From SIG598 sp045580875 (GTDB lineage Bacteria > Bacillota > Clostridia > Oscillospirales > Acutalibacteraceae): a stretch of DNA of 45,099 nt. The DNA lies in the NCBI GenBank assembly GCA_045580875.1, contig JAZNOP010000039.1, positions 1-45,099 on the forward strand. The letters run 5' to 3'. The notes under the pieces were generated by a model that was not told the DNA's origin, did not search any database, and saw nothing but the letters and a program-made list of their open reading frames with translations. The stretch's first letter is position 1. Each line of letters opens with the position of its first letter. Shown piece after piece: positions 1 through 8,155 of this stretch. A program made the position numbers and the translations under genes.

Positions 1-76
1 CACCACTGTCCGGCGCACATTCACCGGAGTTGCGCATGGTGATTGCCAACGCTTTATCATCTTCCGTACTTCCACC

Positions 77-101
77 CCTCGCCGATATTTTTCCGGCGAG
101 G
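77..101. other. Perfect 8-bp stem-loop upstream of manA
   Basis: CCTCGCCG (77-84) and CGGCGAGG (94-101) pair perfectly around a T-rich loop. There is no T-run on either strand after the stem, so an intrinsic terminator is not supported. The rest of bases 1-191 holds no gene I can support. Confidence 0.4.
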
Positions 102-191
102 TTCGTGGGCAGGTGCGGTTGCTTTGTCATCGAAATCTTAATCGTATAAACCAAAATTTACAACTCAGTTCTCCGCAGAAAGGACTTCATC

Positions 192-1151
192 ATGGAAATA
201 TACAAACTGACACCGGCAACCAAGAATTATATCTGGGGCGGCAGCCGCCTTCGCGAGGATTTCGGTATCTCCGCCGACAGCGAGAATATTGCCGAGGCAT
301 GGGTTCTCTCCTGTCACCCCGACGGACGCAGCCGTATCTCCGGCGGTGAATTCGACGGTAAAAGCCTTGCCGGTCTGCTCAGCCGCAACCACGACTACAT
401 GGGAACTCACTCCAAAAACTTCAGCCGCTTCCCTGTTATGGTCAAGCTGATTGACGCTGCCGATGATCTCTCGATTCAGGTTCACCCCGACAATGAGTAT
501 GCAGAAGAAATCGAGGGCGATCAGGGCAAGTGTGAGCTGTGGTATGTCGTGGATGCCGAGCCGGGTGCTCAGCTCATCTACGGTTTTGCCGAGGATATGA
601 CACAGGATCAGTTCCGTCAGGCAATACGCGACGGTTCTGTCGTTGATTACCTCGATCACTACGATGTCGAAAAAGGCGACGTTTTCTTTATCGAGCCTGG
701 TACAGTCCATGCTATCGGCAAGGGTATTCTTATCGCTGAGATACAGCAGAATTCCAACATCACATACCGTATCCACGATTACGACCGCACCGACAGCGAG
801 GGCAATCCCCGTGAGCTGCATATAGAAAAAGCGGTTGATGTAGGCATAACCGTCCCCTCGCTGCGCAAGCCCGGACCTGAGCGCCTGCCGCGGGATATCG
901 ACGGACGTTCCGAAACCCTTCTCGCCTCCTGCGAATATTTCACATCGCGTCTTATGGAAATTGAGGCAGCTACTCACTTCAATGTTGACGACACCTCATT
1001 CGCTCACCTGCTCGTAACCGACGGCAAGCTCAAGATTCAGAACGGCGACGATATCATCACAGTGAACAAAGGCGAATCGGTCTTTATTCCTGCCGGTTTT
1101 GGAAAGGTAAATGTCAGCGGCCGAGCCGAATTCATCGTCACAACCATCTGA
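192..1151 (+). CDS. manA: Class I mannose-6-phosphate isomerase
   Basis: Cytoplasmic zinc enzyme interconverting fructose-6-phosphate and mannose-6-phosphate. It either feeds GDP-mannose and polysaccharide synthesis or lets the cell use mannose. The 319-aa product has the short Firmicutes ManA/Pmi layout. It starts with the family N-terminus (NYIWGG near residue 12). The zinc ligands are visible: His98 in QVHPDN, Glu115 in KCELWYVV and His173 in EPGTVHAIGKG. A second cupin-like beta domain fills residues 240-319. The ATG follows GAAAGGAC at 6-9 bases. The gene stands alone on the plus strand, with a 211-base gap to the next gene. A hexose-phosphate enzyme beside a surface-polymer island fits a supply role, but that link is inference. 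Confidence 0.93.
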   Translation: MEIYKLTPATKNYIWGGSRLREDFGISADSENIAEAWVLSCHPDGRSRISGGEFDGKSLAGLLSRNHDYMGTHSKNFSRFPVMVKLIDAADDLSIQVHPDNEYAEEIEGDQGKCELWYVVDAEPGAQLIYGFAEDMTQDQFRQAIRDGSVVDYLDHYDVEKGDVFFIEPGTVHAIGKGILIAEIQQNSNITYRIHDYDRTDSEGNPRELHIEKAVDVGITVPSLRKPGPERLPRDIDGRSETLLASCEYFTSRLMEIEAATHFNVDDTSFAHLLVTDGKLKIQNGDDIITVNKGESVFIPAGFGKVNVSGRAEFIVTTI

Positions 1152-1241
1152 CACCCTACCGCTGCAGCATATATAACAATCCGCGAAAATCAATGCATAT
1201 ATATGAATACGAATGAAACTACAGGCAATTTTACAGCGCAG

Positions 1242-1266
1242 ATAATATGAAATCAGATGATATTAT
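1242..1266. other. AT-rich inverted repeat upstream of the CWB2 protein gene
   Basis: ATAATAT (1242-1248) and ATATTAT (1260-1266) form a perfect 7-bp inverted repeat in the 211-base gap before the wall-protein gene. It could be an operator or part of a promoter. No convincing -35/-10 pair was found in this gap. Confidence 0.25.
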
Positions 1267-1362
1267 ATTCCGAAGCGCATTATATCGCCTGCTTCGTTTC
1301 GCACTGTCAATTCATATATTTTCATAAGCATATACATCTTAACGCACTCCCTGGAGGTCTTT

Positions 1363-3342
1363 ATGATCAGACGCATATTATCAGTTTCCCTCGCATTTCT
1401 CATGTTCACCGCCGTTTTCGCGGCAGCGCCTTCTCTATACGTTTCTGCAGCCGCTGAGGGCACAGGATATTACAAGGTGCAGACCACCGAAGGCAATCTT
1501 CGCATAAGACAGCTTCCTTCGACCAGTTCAAAGCAGCTCGGCTCTATTCCAAGCGGAATAGTTGTTAATGTAACCGAAGTCAGCGGCAACTGGGGCAAGG
1601 TGACATACAAAAATATCACCGGCTGGATTTCGCTCGACTTCGCTGTCAAAACCGAAGCGCCCGGTACCGGCACAGGCGGCGGCACAGGTACAAGCCAGAC
1701 CTCCGGCAACCGTGCAATACTCGCCCGTCTGGACGAGCTCCGTGAGAAGTTCCCGAAAGGAAAGTACTGGAATCACTACGGCTCTCCGAAAAAGAACCTT
1801 GACGGCTGGACAAACACTCCCTGCCCCAGCGGTCATTATCTCAACGGAGTGCAGCAGTGCAACGGTCAGTGTGACGGCTTTGCAAAGAAACTCGGACATG
1901 ATCTCTTCGGTGTCTCCACCAACGGTTGGGAGCGCACCAGCTACAGCATCGACACCATCTGCGTCGGCGACCTTATCCGATACAACGGAAAGCACACCAT
2001 CATGGTCGTCGGCTTCACCGAAAACCGCAATCAGCTTATCATTGCTGACTGCAACTGGGATTATCACTGCGTAATCCGCTGGGACGCACTTTTCAGCACC
2101 AGCCGCTACTTCCGCACCGTCAACTGGGTTCTTCACTATCCCGGAAACACCTTCACCAGAGCGGTCTATCTCGGCAGAAATGCCGACAGCGTTTCGCTGA
2201 ACAAGACAACCGCTTCGGTTGAGATGGGCAAATCAACCACCCTTTCCGCAACAATGAAACCCGATCTTCCGTTTGTTGATATCAAATGGAGCACATCAGA
2301 TAAAAATATCGCCACTATTGACCAGAACGGCAAGGTAACCGGTCTGATTCCCGGTACGGTCACAATTACTGCATCAGCCGGTAAGACCACCGCAAAATGC
2401 ACTGTCACAGTCACCTCAGGCAAGGACGTAAAGCGTATATCCGGCACCAGCCGCCTTGACACTGCACTTGAAATTGCCTCCGAGGGCTGGTCGGGTGGTG
2501 CATCGAATGTCATTCTGACAAACGGCTATTCATTCGCTGATGCCCTTGCAGGAGTACCTCTTTCCAAGGCGCTTGATGCCCCCATTCTGCTGACCGGAAA
2601 CAAGGACAGCGGACTTGAAGCGGAGGTTTCCGCAAAAATAACCGCACTTGGCGCCAAAAACATCTACATACTCGGCGGCGAGCTTGCCGTCGGCAGCAAA
2701 ATTGAGCAGCAGCTCAAAAACGCCGGTTGCACCATCGTACGTCTTTCCGGCACTTCGCGTTTTGACACCGCTGTTGCAATTGCAGAAAAACTCGAGGAGC
2801 TCAAGGGACCTGCAGACGAGATTTTCTTCACCAGCGCCTATTCCTTCGCTGATGCCCTTTCCATCGGCTCGGCTGCAGCACTTGGCGGTGACCCAATTCT
2901 CTACGCACTTCCCTCCGGTGAGCTTTACGGCAAAACCGCAGAATTCCTCGCAGAAAGAAATGTCCCCTCGGCGGTCATCGTCGGCGGTCCGCTCAGCGTA
3001 GCTGACGGCATCACCACCGCACTCGGCGCACAGGGCGCAGGCAATGTCAGCCGTCTCTACGGCACCAGCCGCTATGACACCTGTCTCGCAATTCTCAACA
3101 AGTATTCCTCACGCTTTGGCACAAAGACCATAGCTCTCGCAACCGGCTCAGCATTCCCTGACGCGCTTGCCGGCGGAGCACTTGCCGCAAAGCAGGGAAT
3201 TCCGCTTGTACTTGCAGGAAGTTCGGTATCCGACAGCATGAAAAAATGGCTTGGCACAGCCGACCCTGAGCGGATCATAGCCTTTGGCGGCAAGCTGGCG
3301 GTCAGCGACCTCGTGATGTATCAGCACGCATACGACTATTGA
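1363..3342 (+). CDS. Secreted cell-wall protein: SH3b, amidase-like, Big_2, three CWB2 repeats
   Basis: Exported 659-aa wall protein. A Sec signal peptide (about 1-31, ending VSAAAEG) is followed by a bacterial SH3 domain (37-96), a Gly/Thr linker (100-112) and a cysteine-peptidase-like segment (118-260). That segment has Cys170 (CNGQCDGF) and His211 (GKHTIMVVG), consistent with a CHAP/NlpC-type fold, though it is divergent. A Big_2 Ig-like domain spans about 272-352. Three CWB2 (PF04122-type) repeats follow, beginning at RISGTSRLDTA, RLSGTSRFDTA and RLYGTSRYDTC, with the family's SFADALA and GG-x-LAV signatures. CWB2 triplets hold proteins non-covalently on the wall by anionic polymer. A peptidoglycan-hydrolase or remodelling role is likely; the catalytic pair needs structural confirmation. 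The RBS is CTGGAGG, spaced 6-7 bases. Confidence 0.85.
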   Translation: MIRRILSVSLAFLMFTAVFAAAPSLYVSAAAEGTGYYKVQTTEGNLRIRQLPSTSSKQLGSIPSGIVVNVTEVSGNWGKVTYKNITGWISLDFAVKTEAPGTGTGGGTGTSQTSGNRAILARLDELREKFPKGKYWNHYGSPKKNLDGWTNTPCPSGHYLNGVQQCNGQCDGFAKKLGHDLFGVSTNGWERTSYSIDTICVGDLIRYNGKHTIMVVGFTENRNQLIIADCNWDYHCVIRWDALFSTSRYFRTVNWVLHYPGNTFTRAVYLGRNADSVSLNKTTASVEMGKSTTLSATMKPDLPFVDIKWSTSDKNIATIDQNGKVTGLIPGTVTITASAGKTTAKCTVTVTSGKDVKRISGTSRLDTALEIASEGWSGGASNVILTNGYSFADALAGVPLSKALDAPILLTGNKDSGLEAEVSAKITALGAKNIYILGGELAVGSKIEQQLKNAGCTIVRLSGTSRFDTAVAIAEKLEELKGPADEIFFTSAYSFADALSIGSAAALGGDPILYALPSGELYGKTAEFLAERNVPSAVIVGGPLSVADGITTALGAQGAGNVSRLYGTSRYDTCLAILNKYSSRFGTKTIALATGSAFPDALAGGALAAKQGIPLVLAGSSVSDSMKKWLGTADPERIIAFGGKLAVSDLVMYQHAYDY

Positions 3343-3413
3343 TAATCGTGTATCAATAAGCCTGTATTGATAATATTGAATGTCTGTTCAGGCGCAGCAC
3401 AAACAGCATAATC

Positions 3414-3463
3414 AAAGCCCGGGAGCTCCGGCGGCAGAAACCGTCGAAGCCCTCGGGCTTTTT
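3414..3463 (+). terminator. Rho-independent terminator after the CWB2 protein gene
   Basis: AAAGCCCG (3414-3421) pairs with CGGGCTTT (3454-3461), followed by a short T-run. It ends the plus-strand wall-protein transcript and lies in the convergent gap with the pilus operon. Confidence 0.75.
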
Positions 3464-3505
3464 GTTTATTCTTTTTCAGTGATTAAAACCGTTAGCTGTC
3501 TGTAT

Positions 3506-3554
3506 GGAAATATTCCCTGCAGTAATCAAAACCATCAGCCTCCAGGGAATTTCC
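3506..3554 (-). terminator. Inverted repeat at the end of the pilus operon
   Basis: GGAAATATTCCCTG (3506-3519) and CAGGGAATTTCC (3543-3554) form a long imperfect stem just past the last sortase gene. No T-run follows on the minus strand, so it may act as a 3'-end stabiliser or a weak terminator. Confidence 0.35.
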
Positions 3555-3558
3555 TCAG

Positions 3559-4368
3559 TTATTCCTCACTGTCAGCTGCGGCGCGGGCGTTCATCTCATC
3601 GACCGGAACAAGGCTGCCCAGCAGGATATAGCGCGCGTCATCATACTCGTAGGAGCAGGTTATGAGCGTGACAAGCTTTTCCACCGACTCCGGAGCGGCT
3701 GTGGAAACGAAGGTTGAGCGGCTCATCGCGCGGTTGACGTGCTCGGTGAGACTTTCGCCGCTGATTCCGAGGTTGAATGCCGCCTGCGACTCTGCTGAAG
3801 TGACGTATCCGGCAAGAAGCTCGAGCACATAAGCCCCGTCAGGGGTGATTATCCACATTATCGGGTGCTCATCGTAGAATTCCTGCGCCGAATACCGCTT
3901 GAGGGTGGTGAACATCGAGCCATTCTTCATGTTGTGACCGTAAATCAGCGTGTGGTTATCGGTAAAACCGGCGCTGTTCTGCGAATTGAGGGTTATCGAG
4001 CCGGTCTTGTTGTAGCTGCCGTCGAACAGGTGCTCAAGGTAGAAATTGTTGTTGTCGCTCTGCATTATGGGGTAATTAATCACTGTACCCTCGCAGTAAA
4101 TCCAGCCGACCACGTCGTCATTTGTCTGTCGGAGCGCATCAAAATCGACCGCAAACGGAACAACATATGCCGGCGGCTCGGTTTCATCAGTTGCTGATAC
4201 CGGCGGCAGCTCGGTTATGGCCATTTCGGTTGCGTCATCATAGGTGGAATCGGCCGTGTTGTACTGAGTAAATATCTGTCCGAGCTTCACGCCCGAGAAT
4301 ATCATCACGCCAAGGCACAGACAAACAAGCACTGCCTTGATTACTTTCTGCCGGTCAAACTGCGGCAT
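3559..4368 (-). CDS. Class B sortase (last gene of the pilus operon)
   Basis: Membrane-anchored cysteine transpeptidase of 269 aa. One N-terminal membrane segment spans residues 10-33. A linker of about 40 residues follows, then the sortase beta-barrel. Catalytic residues are visible: His145 (IYGHNM), Cys238 in the class B signature TLITCSYE, and Arg246 (DDARY). It lies 87 bases after the minor pilin, with GGAGGCGATCAG before the ATG. The hairpin in that gap carries TTTT and could lower its expression relative to the pilin. Two sortases in one operon suggests a division of labour: one polymerises pilin, the other anchors the fibre or adds the accessory subunit. Which does which cannot be told from the sequence. 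Confidence 0.92.
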   Translation of the reverse strand: MPQFDRQKVIKAVLVCLCLGVMIFSGVKLGQIFTQYNTADSTYDDATEMAITELPPVSATDETEPPAYVVPFAVDFDALRQTNDDVVGWIYCEGTVINYPIMQSDNNNFYLEHLFDGSYNKTGSITLNSQNSAGFTDNHTLIYGHNMKNGSMFTTLKRYSAQEFYDEHPIMWIITPDGAYVLELLAGYVTSAESQAAFNLGISGESLTEHVNRAMSRSTFVSTAAPESVEKLVTLITCSYEYDDARYILLGSLVPVDEMNARAAADSEE

Positions 4369-4406
4369 CTGATCGCCTCCAAATATTTAAGGATATATAC
4401 AAAAGC

Positions 4407-4439
4407 CGGCTGCATTCGGACTCACGCCCGCTGCAGCCG
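4407..4439 (-). terminator. Intercistronic terminator-like hairpin between minor pilin and sortase
   Basis: CGGCTGCA (4407-4414) and TGCAGCCG (4432-4439) form a perfect 8-bp stem. Read on the minus strand it is followed by GCTTTTG. It sits between the minor pilin stop and the last sortase, so it probably acts as a leaky terminator or 3' processing barrier. Confidence 0.55.
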
Positions 4440-4455
4440 ACCGGTCTGTTGATTC

Positions 4456-5385
4456 TTACTTGCGCTTTTTGCCGATAACAGCCAGAACGATGACTGCAAC
4501 TGCGCTGACAGCGAAGAGTGCAACCCAGAGAACAATGTTGGAATTGTCTCCCGGCGGTGTAACGTACTCGTTTACGAATTCCGGCTCCTGAATGTTCTGT
4601 GCGGTGCCGTTCTTCTCAACTGCGAGGGAAGCGACAAGGTCGCCGTCCTGAGTGACAGTATAGGTGAGCTTGTATACCGAGGAGTCGTAGGTCATACCCT
4701 TCTCAGTGCCGATAACCTCGGAAAGCTGGAATGTATAGGTGCCGACCTCGTCAAAGGTGATACCCTCGAAGCGGATGGAGCCGTCCTCAGCATTCTTTGC
4801 AGTCTGAAGAACAGTGCCGGCCTCGTCCTTGAGCTCGAAGGAGAACTGCTCTGCCTTGAGCTTGGAGCCCTGAAGGGTCTTCTGAGCGGTGATTATAACG
4901 GTCACCGGTGCAGGATCATAGGTATTGGTGAAGATGATCTCAGACTTGGTGGTTTCGTCGTTCTTGTATGCAACAACGTTGATCTCTGTACCCTCGCCGT
5001 TCTCAGCATTTGTGACATATACAGTGATATGATAGACACTGTCGTCATAGGTCCAGCGCTCTGCTGTGCCTGCCTTCTGGGAAAGGGTGTACTTGTAAAC
5101 GCCCAGCTCGCTGAAATTGATCTCAGGAAGCTTGAACTCGCCTGCTGCAACAGCGGTCTCGCACACACCGTCAGCACTTCCCTCGGGCATGGGGTTTGCG
5201 TTGTCTTCAGCAGTGAGGACAATCACATATTCCTCAGAAAAGTCTGCCGGATGGTCAGTGATCTCAATTCTGCCGCCAAGTGCCAGCTTCACGGTACCCT
5301 CAGCAAAAGCTGCAGGTGCAAAAGCTGATACTGCAAGAACCAGTATGAGCATTGCTGTAATGACTATTCTGAAATGCTTCTTCAT
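4456..5385 (-). CDS. Minor pilin / pilus base protein with two Spy0128-type domains
   Basis: Secreted 309-aa pilin-like protein. A Sec signal peptide (about 1-28, ending AFAEG) is followed by two Spy0128/FctA-type isopeptide-linkage domains (about 30-150 and 155-270), a C-terminal membrane helix (about 282-302) and KKRK. The second domain keeps likely isopeptide residues (Lys in ITAQKTL, Glu in QLSEVIG, Asn in FVNEY). The first domain looks degenerate (TLSQKAG where SE is expected). The sorting motif is also unusual: TPPGDNSN replaces the expected xPxTGD. I chose the ATG at 5385, which starts a clean signal peptide. AAAGGA lies 12 bases upstream, slightly far; TTG at 5394 is an alternative. 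The gene is flanked by sortases, so a minor or base pilin is the best reading. Confidence 0.82.
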   Translation of the reverse strand: MKKHFRIVITAMLILVLAVSAFAPAAFAEGTVKLALGGRIEITDHPADFSEEYVIVLTAEDNANPMPEGSADGVCETAVAAGEFKLPEINFSELGVYKYTLSQKAGTAERWTYDDSVYHITVYVTNAENGEGTEINVVAYKNDETTKSEIIFTNTYDPAPVTVIITAQKTLQGSKLKAEQFSFELKDEAGTVLQTAKNAEDGSIRFEGITFDEVGTYTFQLSEVIGTEKGMTYDSSVYKLTYTVTQDGDLVASLAVEKNGTAQNIQEPEFVNEYVTPPGDNSNIVLWVALFAVSAVAVIVLAVIGKKRK

Positions 5386-5481
5386 TTTCGTCAACATTCC
5401 TTTCTTGATAAAGCAGGCGCATGATGAGCGCCGCTCCTTAGAATCGGCTTTTTGTGTGCCGGTCTGCGGCACTATCTGAAA

Positions 5482-5498
5482 AACAGGCTTTACCTGTT
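5482..5498 (-). terminator. Small terminator-like hairpin at the stop codon of the upstream sortase
   Basis: On the minus strand, AACAGG, a 5-base loop and CCTGTT form a 6-bp stem followed by a T5 run. It overlaps the TAA of the sortase ending at 5497. A second small stem (GTGCCG/CGGCAC) lies just beyond, near 5455-5475. Both fall in the 111-base gap before the minor pilin. Confidence 0.5.
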
Positions 5499-6276
5499 AT
5501 TTCGCTGCTGTTTCTCCTTCGTACGGTACAATCACCGTTATCAGCACTGTTCGCGCATCGGAAAACTCCGATGAACAGGTAGACAGTCCGAGAAGCTTTG
5601 CGCCCTCTTCCGTGCGCAGAAGCGCCGCCGCATCGGGATTGCAGAAGAGCGCCTTTTTCTCTACATAACGAAGGAACTGATCTATTCCAGCCCGCTCAAG
5701 TCCCGGATCAAAAATAACCGTATCAGATGCGGGAATTATCACGCAGGCATATATTTCGATTTTATAGGTTCTGTCGGGTAAAATAAGAAGTCCGGTGCTG
5801 TTTGTGTCAAAGAAACTCTTGTCCTTGTAAAGCTCAAGATCACCGAACATTCTGCCGCCCTCCATGTGGTGTCCATAGAGAAGCGAGTAGGTGTCGCCAA
5901 AGGATCTGTCATTTCGCGAATCAAGAAAAATACTGCCGGCAAGGGCAAAATCGCCATACACATCAGTGTTGATGTAGGTCAGATTGGTCTCGCCCTGCAG
6001 CACAGGGTAATCCACACGGGTATTGTCAAGTGTGACCCATGCGCACACGTCCGGATTGATGGCCTGCAGTTCCTCAAACGAGGCGGTATTGTCCTCCTCG
6101 CTCACCTGAGGGCGCAGGTTTATCATATCCTGCTGGATATTCTCTGCCGCGGCATAAACCTGGTTGTTATCCCAGAGAGCATAGCCGGCATAGGCGCCTG
6201 CCAGACACAGAAACGCCACCACAACAAAGCTTACGACAGCATTTGCCGCCTTTAGAATAAAACCTGAAAGCTCCAT
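5497..6276 (-). CDS. Class B sortase (next to the major pilin)
   Basis: Membrane-anchored pilin-type sortase of 259 aa from the ATG at 6276, which has TTGGAG six bases upstream. A longer in-frame form with no ribosome site begins at 6327. One membrane segment lies at about residues 9-33. The catalytic triad in this numbering is His136 (LYGHHM), Cys234 in LSTCSSEF and Arg242 (SDARTV). The LSTC-S-E-x-x-D-A-R pattern places it in class B, like the SrtC enzymes of streptococcal T-antigen pili. It directly follows the major pilin gene (110-base gap), so it is the likelier pilin polymerase. The sequence differs clearly from the other sortase at 3559-4368, so the two are not a recent duplication. 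Confidence 0.92.
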   Translation of the reverse strand: MELSGFILKAANAVVSFVVVAFLCLAGAYAGYALWDNNQVYAAAENIQQDMINLRPQVSEEDNTASFEELQAINPDVCAWVTLDNTRVDYPVLQGETNLTYINTDVYGDFALAGSIFLDSRNDRSFGDTYSLLYGHHMEGGRMFGDLELYKDKSFFDTNSTGLLILPDRTYKIEIYACVIIPASDTVIFDPGLERAGIDQFLRYVEKKALFCNPDAAALLRTEEGAKLLGLSTCSSEFSDARTVLITVIVPYEGETAAK

Positions 6277-6311
6277 GCGGTACTCCAATCGTTGAATGTG
6301 GGGAACCGCCC

Positions 6312-6337
6312 CTCCGGAAGGAATCACCCTTCCGGAG
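6312..6337 (-). terminator. Perfect 10-bp hairpin after the major pilin gene
   Basis: CTCCGGAAGG (6312-6321) and CCTTCCGGAG (6328-6337) pair perfectly around a 6-base loop. It lies 50 bases past the pilin stop and 36 bases before the sortase start. It has no T-run, so a 3'-stabilising or RNA-processing stem that sets pilin above sortase is more likely than full termination. Confidence 0.55.
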
Positions 6338-6386
6338 AAGCGTTATTGTTCTGTCAGATAATCGATTTCAGATTATGAAACCAAAA

Positions 6387-7403
6387 TTACTCAGCATCGA
6401 AAGCGCTCTGACGCTTCTTGATGAAGAAGTAGCCGAGACCGCCTGCAACAGCTGCAATAACAAGGATGTAGGGCAGGCTGTCGAGGGAGATACCGGTGTC
6501 GATGTTGGTGCTGTAGTCGTTGGTGATAACAACTGCAGTGTCAGAAGCCTCAGCAGCGAAACCAACATCAGATGCAGAAACGCCGTTTACAGTGTAGCCG
6601 ACAAGCTCATAGGGAGCAGGATCGAGCTCTTCAACAAATACGGAGACACCCTCAGGAATGCCGGTGATGGTCTTGAGACCGTCGTTAGCCTTGATGGTGA
6701 TGGTGTATCTATCACTCTCATAATATTCATTACCTAAATCAGTGAAGGATACAACAGTTCCATCAGGAAGTGTTACATCAGTGAGAATCTTTCTCGGAAC
6801 AGCGAGATAAACCTCAAGCTCAAACTCATCTTCTCCGTTGGAGAGGTTACCGGTAACAACCTTATCAAGAGTTACATCGCTGGTGGTGTAGATGTTGGTG
6901 ATGGTGTCAACCTTCTCACCCTCATTGTTGCGGATATCAAACTGGGAAACCTCGCGCTCGGTGGTGTAGGTGCCGGGATTCTGCGGGTCCTCAACATAGC
7001 TTACAAGGAACTTGAGGGTGTAGGCGCTGGTGTCGGGTGTAACACCTGCGATGTTTTCATCGTGCTCACTAATCAGATAGGTAAAGATACCAACACCTTC
7101 GATAGCCTCAGTACCGGAAAGAACGAACTCGCTGGAGCCGGCTGCCTTTACGATGGAGACAACAGGAATAGCGGCAGGATCAGCATAAGCTGCATGGCTG
7201 TACTTCTCAGCGCTGATTGCCTCAACGTCAAACTTGATTTCATAGTCAGGATACTGACCTTCAGCAAGTTCGTTGCCGTTCTCGTCTGTCCATACCTTGG
7301 TGAACTTGAACTCTCCGGTAACTTCTGCCGGAGCTGCGAATGCGGTCAGAGTCATGCTGAAAGCAAGAACTGCGACCAGAATGAGTGCCAGAAACTTTTT
7401 CAT
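6387..7403 (-). CDS. FctA/Spy0128-type major pilin
   Basis: Predicted backbone pilin, 338 aa, about the size of streptococcal FctA/Spy0128. Signal peptide 1-23 (ends AFAAP). Two isopeptide-type beta domains follow (about 28-170 and 175-300). Domain 1 has Lys in FKFTKVW, Glu in YLISEHD and Asn in TITNIY. Domain 2 has Lys in VTLDKVV, Glu in VFVEELD and Asn in VITNDY. These are candidate Lys-Asn isopeptide pairs with a catalytic Glu. The C-terminus is a sortase signal, NIDTG, followed by LDSLPYI, a membrane helix and KKR; the DTG-x2-LDSLPYI block recurs in the tip protein. The ribosome site is the best in the operon (AAGGAGGAA, 9 bases), and hairpins flank the gene. All this fits the most abundant subunit. 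Confidence 0.88.
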   Translation of the reverse strand: MKKFLALILVAVLAFSMTLTAFAAPAEVTGEFKFTKVWTDENGNELAEGQYPDYEIKFDVEAISAEKYSHAAYADPAAIPVVSIVKAAGSSEFVLSGTEAIEGVGIFTYLISEHDENIAGVTPDTSAYTLKFLVSYVEDPQNPGTYTTEREVSQFDIRNNEGEKVDTITNIYTTSDVTLDKVVTGNLSNGEDEFELEVYLAVPRKILTDVTLPDGTVVSFTDLGNEYYESDRYTITIKANDGLKTITGIPEGVSVFVEELDPAPYELVGYTVNGVSASDVGFAAEASDTAVVITNDYSTNIDTGISLDSLPYILVIAAVAGGLGYFFIKKRQSAFDAE

Positions 7404-7415
7404 CTTTAATGTTCC

Positions 7416-7447
7416 TCCTTAAAAATAATCATACCTTACTCAAAATA
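7416..7447 (-). promoter_or_regulatory. Possible internal promoter for the major pilin
   Basis: On the minus strand, TTAACA, a 16-base spacer and TATGAT precede the AAGGAGG of the pilin gene. Hexamer matches are moderate and the spacing is one short of ideal. It would give the pilin its own transcript downstream of a hairpin. Confidence 0.3.
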
Positions 7448-7487
7448 TATGTTAACTCAATGCACAGAGTAAACACACTGAATTACT

Positions 7488-7512
7488 GCATCTGCCTTCC
7501 GGCAGACGATGC
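7488..7512 (-). terminator. Hairpin between the SipA-like gene and the major pilin
   Basis: GCATCTGCC (7488-7496), TTCC loop, and GGCAGA-cg-ATGC (7501-7512) form a strong stem with a 2-base bulge only 4 bases past the stop of the SipA-like gene. There is no T-run. It separates low-level assembly factors from the pilin cistron. Confidence 0.45.
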
Positions 7513-7516
7513 GGCG

Positions 7517-8155
7517 TCATATCGTGCGCCGTCTGAGAATCGTTATCACCTTTGCGGCGATATCCTCGGAAGAAACCGGACCGAAGTCGCGGCTGTCCTC
7601 CGCCTGTGTTCGATAATCACCCATCACAAAAACGTGCCCGTCAGGAATCGTGAATGGATACTCAACGCCCTCCTTGGCGTATGTGGGATACATTATCTCA
7701 CCGGTCTGCGTGGTGCCGTTGACCAGCATTGTGCCGTTTGAGCCGAGCGTGATGACGTCACCTGAGCGGGCGACAATTCTGCCGACCATAAGCCCGCCGT
7801 CATGCTCAAAGACTATGACGTCACCCTTGACATAGCTTTCCTGTATGCGGAAGCCGATGACGAGGTCGCCGTCCTTCATTGCCGGAAACATACTGTTGCC
7901 GTGCACCTGCGTTATAAGAAAAAGCTGAGAGAATATAAGCCATGCGGCAAAGGCAATGGCTGCGATTCTGACAAACAGGCTGACATAGCCCTGATTTATC
8001 ACCGCACCCTGCTGCCTGCGCAGGATTATTTTATCAAGGTCGGGCGCTTTGTCCGCCGTGTCATTTTTTGCGCTGCTCTGCTTCGGTGCAGAACCGGCAA
8101 AGAATGACTTCACGCTGTCAATCGCCTTATCAATCATCGGAATATTCGTCTTCAT
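7517..8155 (-). CDS. Signal-peptidase-I-like pilus assembly protein (SipA-type), catalytic Lys missing
   Basis: 212-aa membrane protein of the type I signal peptidase fold, encoded inside the pilus operon. It has one membrane helix (about residues 59-82). Box B is GNSMFPAMKDGD, with Ser88 at the nucleophile position. Box E is intact (GHVFVMGDYR...EDSRDFGPV). Box D reads VGRIVARSGD where bacterial enzymes have VKRIIGLPGD, so the general-base Lys is Gly125, and no His replaces it. Streptococcal SipA, needed for T-pilus polymerisation, also has Gly at this position. A chaperone or scaffold role for the pilin-sortase pair is therefore likelier than peptidase activity. GGGGAGGAA precedes the ATG at 8155. 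The start overlaps the upstream gene by 26 bases, suggesting coupled translation. Confidence 0.85.
   Translation of the reverse strand: MKTNIPMIDKAIDSVKSFFAGSAPKQSSAKNDTADKAPDLDKIILRRQQGAVINQGYVSLFVRIAAIAFAAWLIFSQLFLITQVHGNSMFPAMKDGDLVIGFRIQESYVKGDVIVFEHDGGLMVGRIVARSGDVITLGSNGTMLVNGTTQTGEIMYPTYAKEGVEYPFTIPDGHVFVMGDYRTQAEDSRDFGPVSSEDIAAKVITILRRRTI

Noticed and set aside
77..101. Terminator of a gene ending before the window
   Set aside because: The stem is perfect but no T-run follows on either strand, and no coding sequence runs into it.
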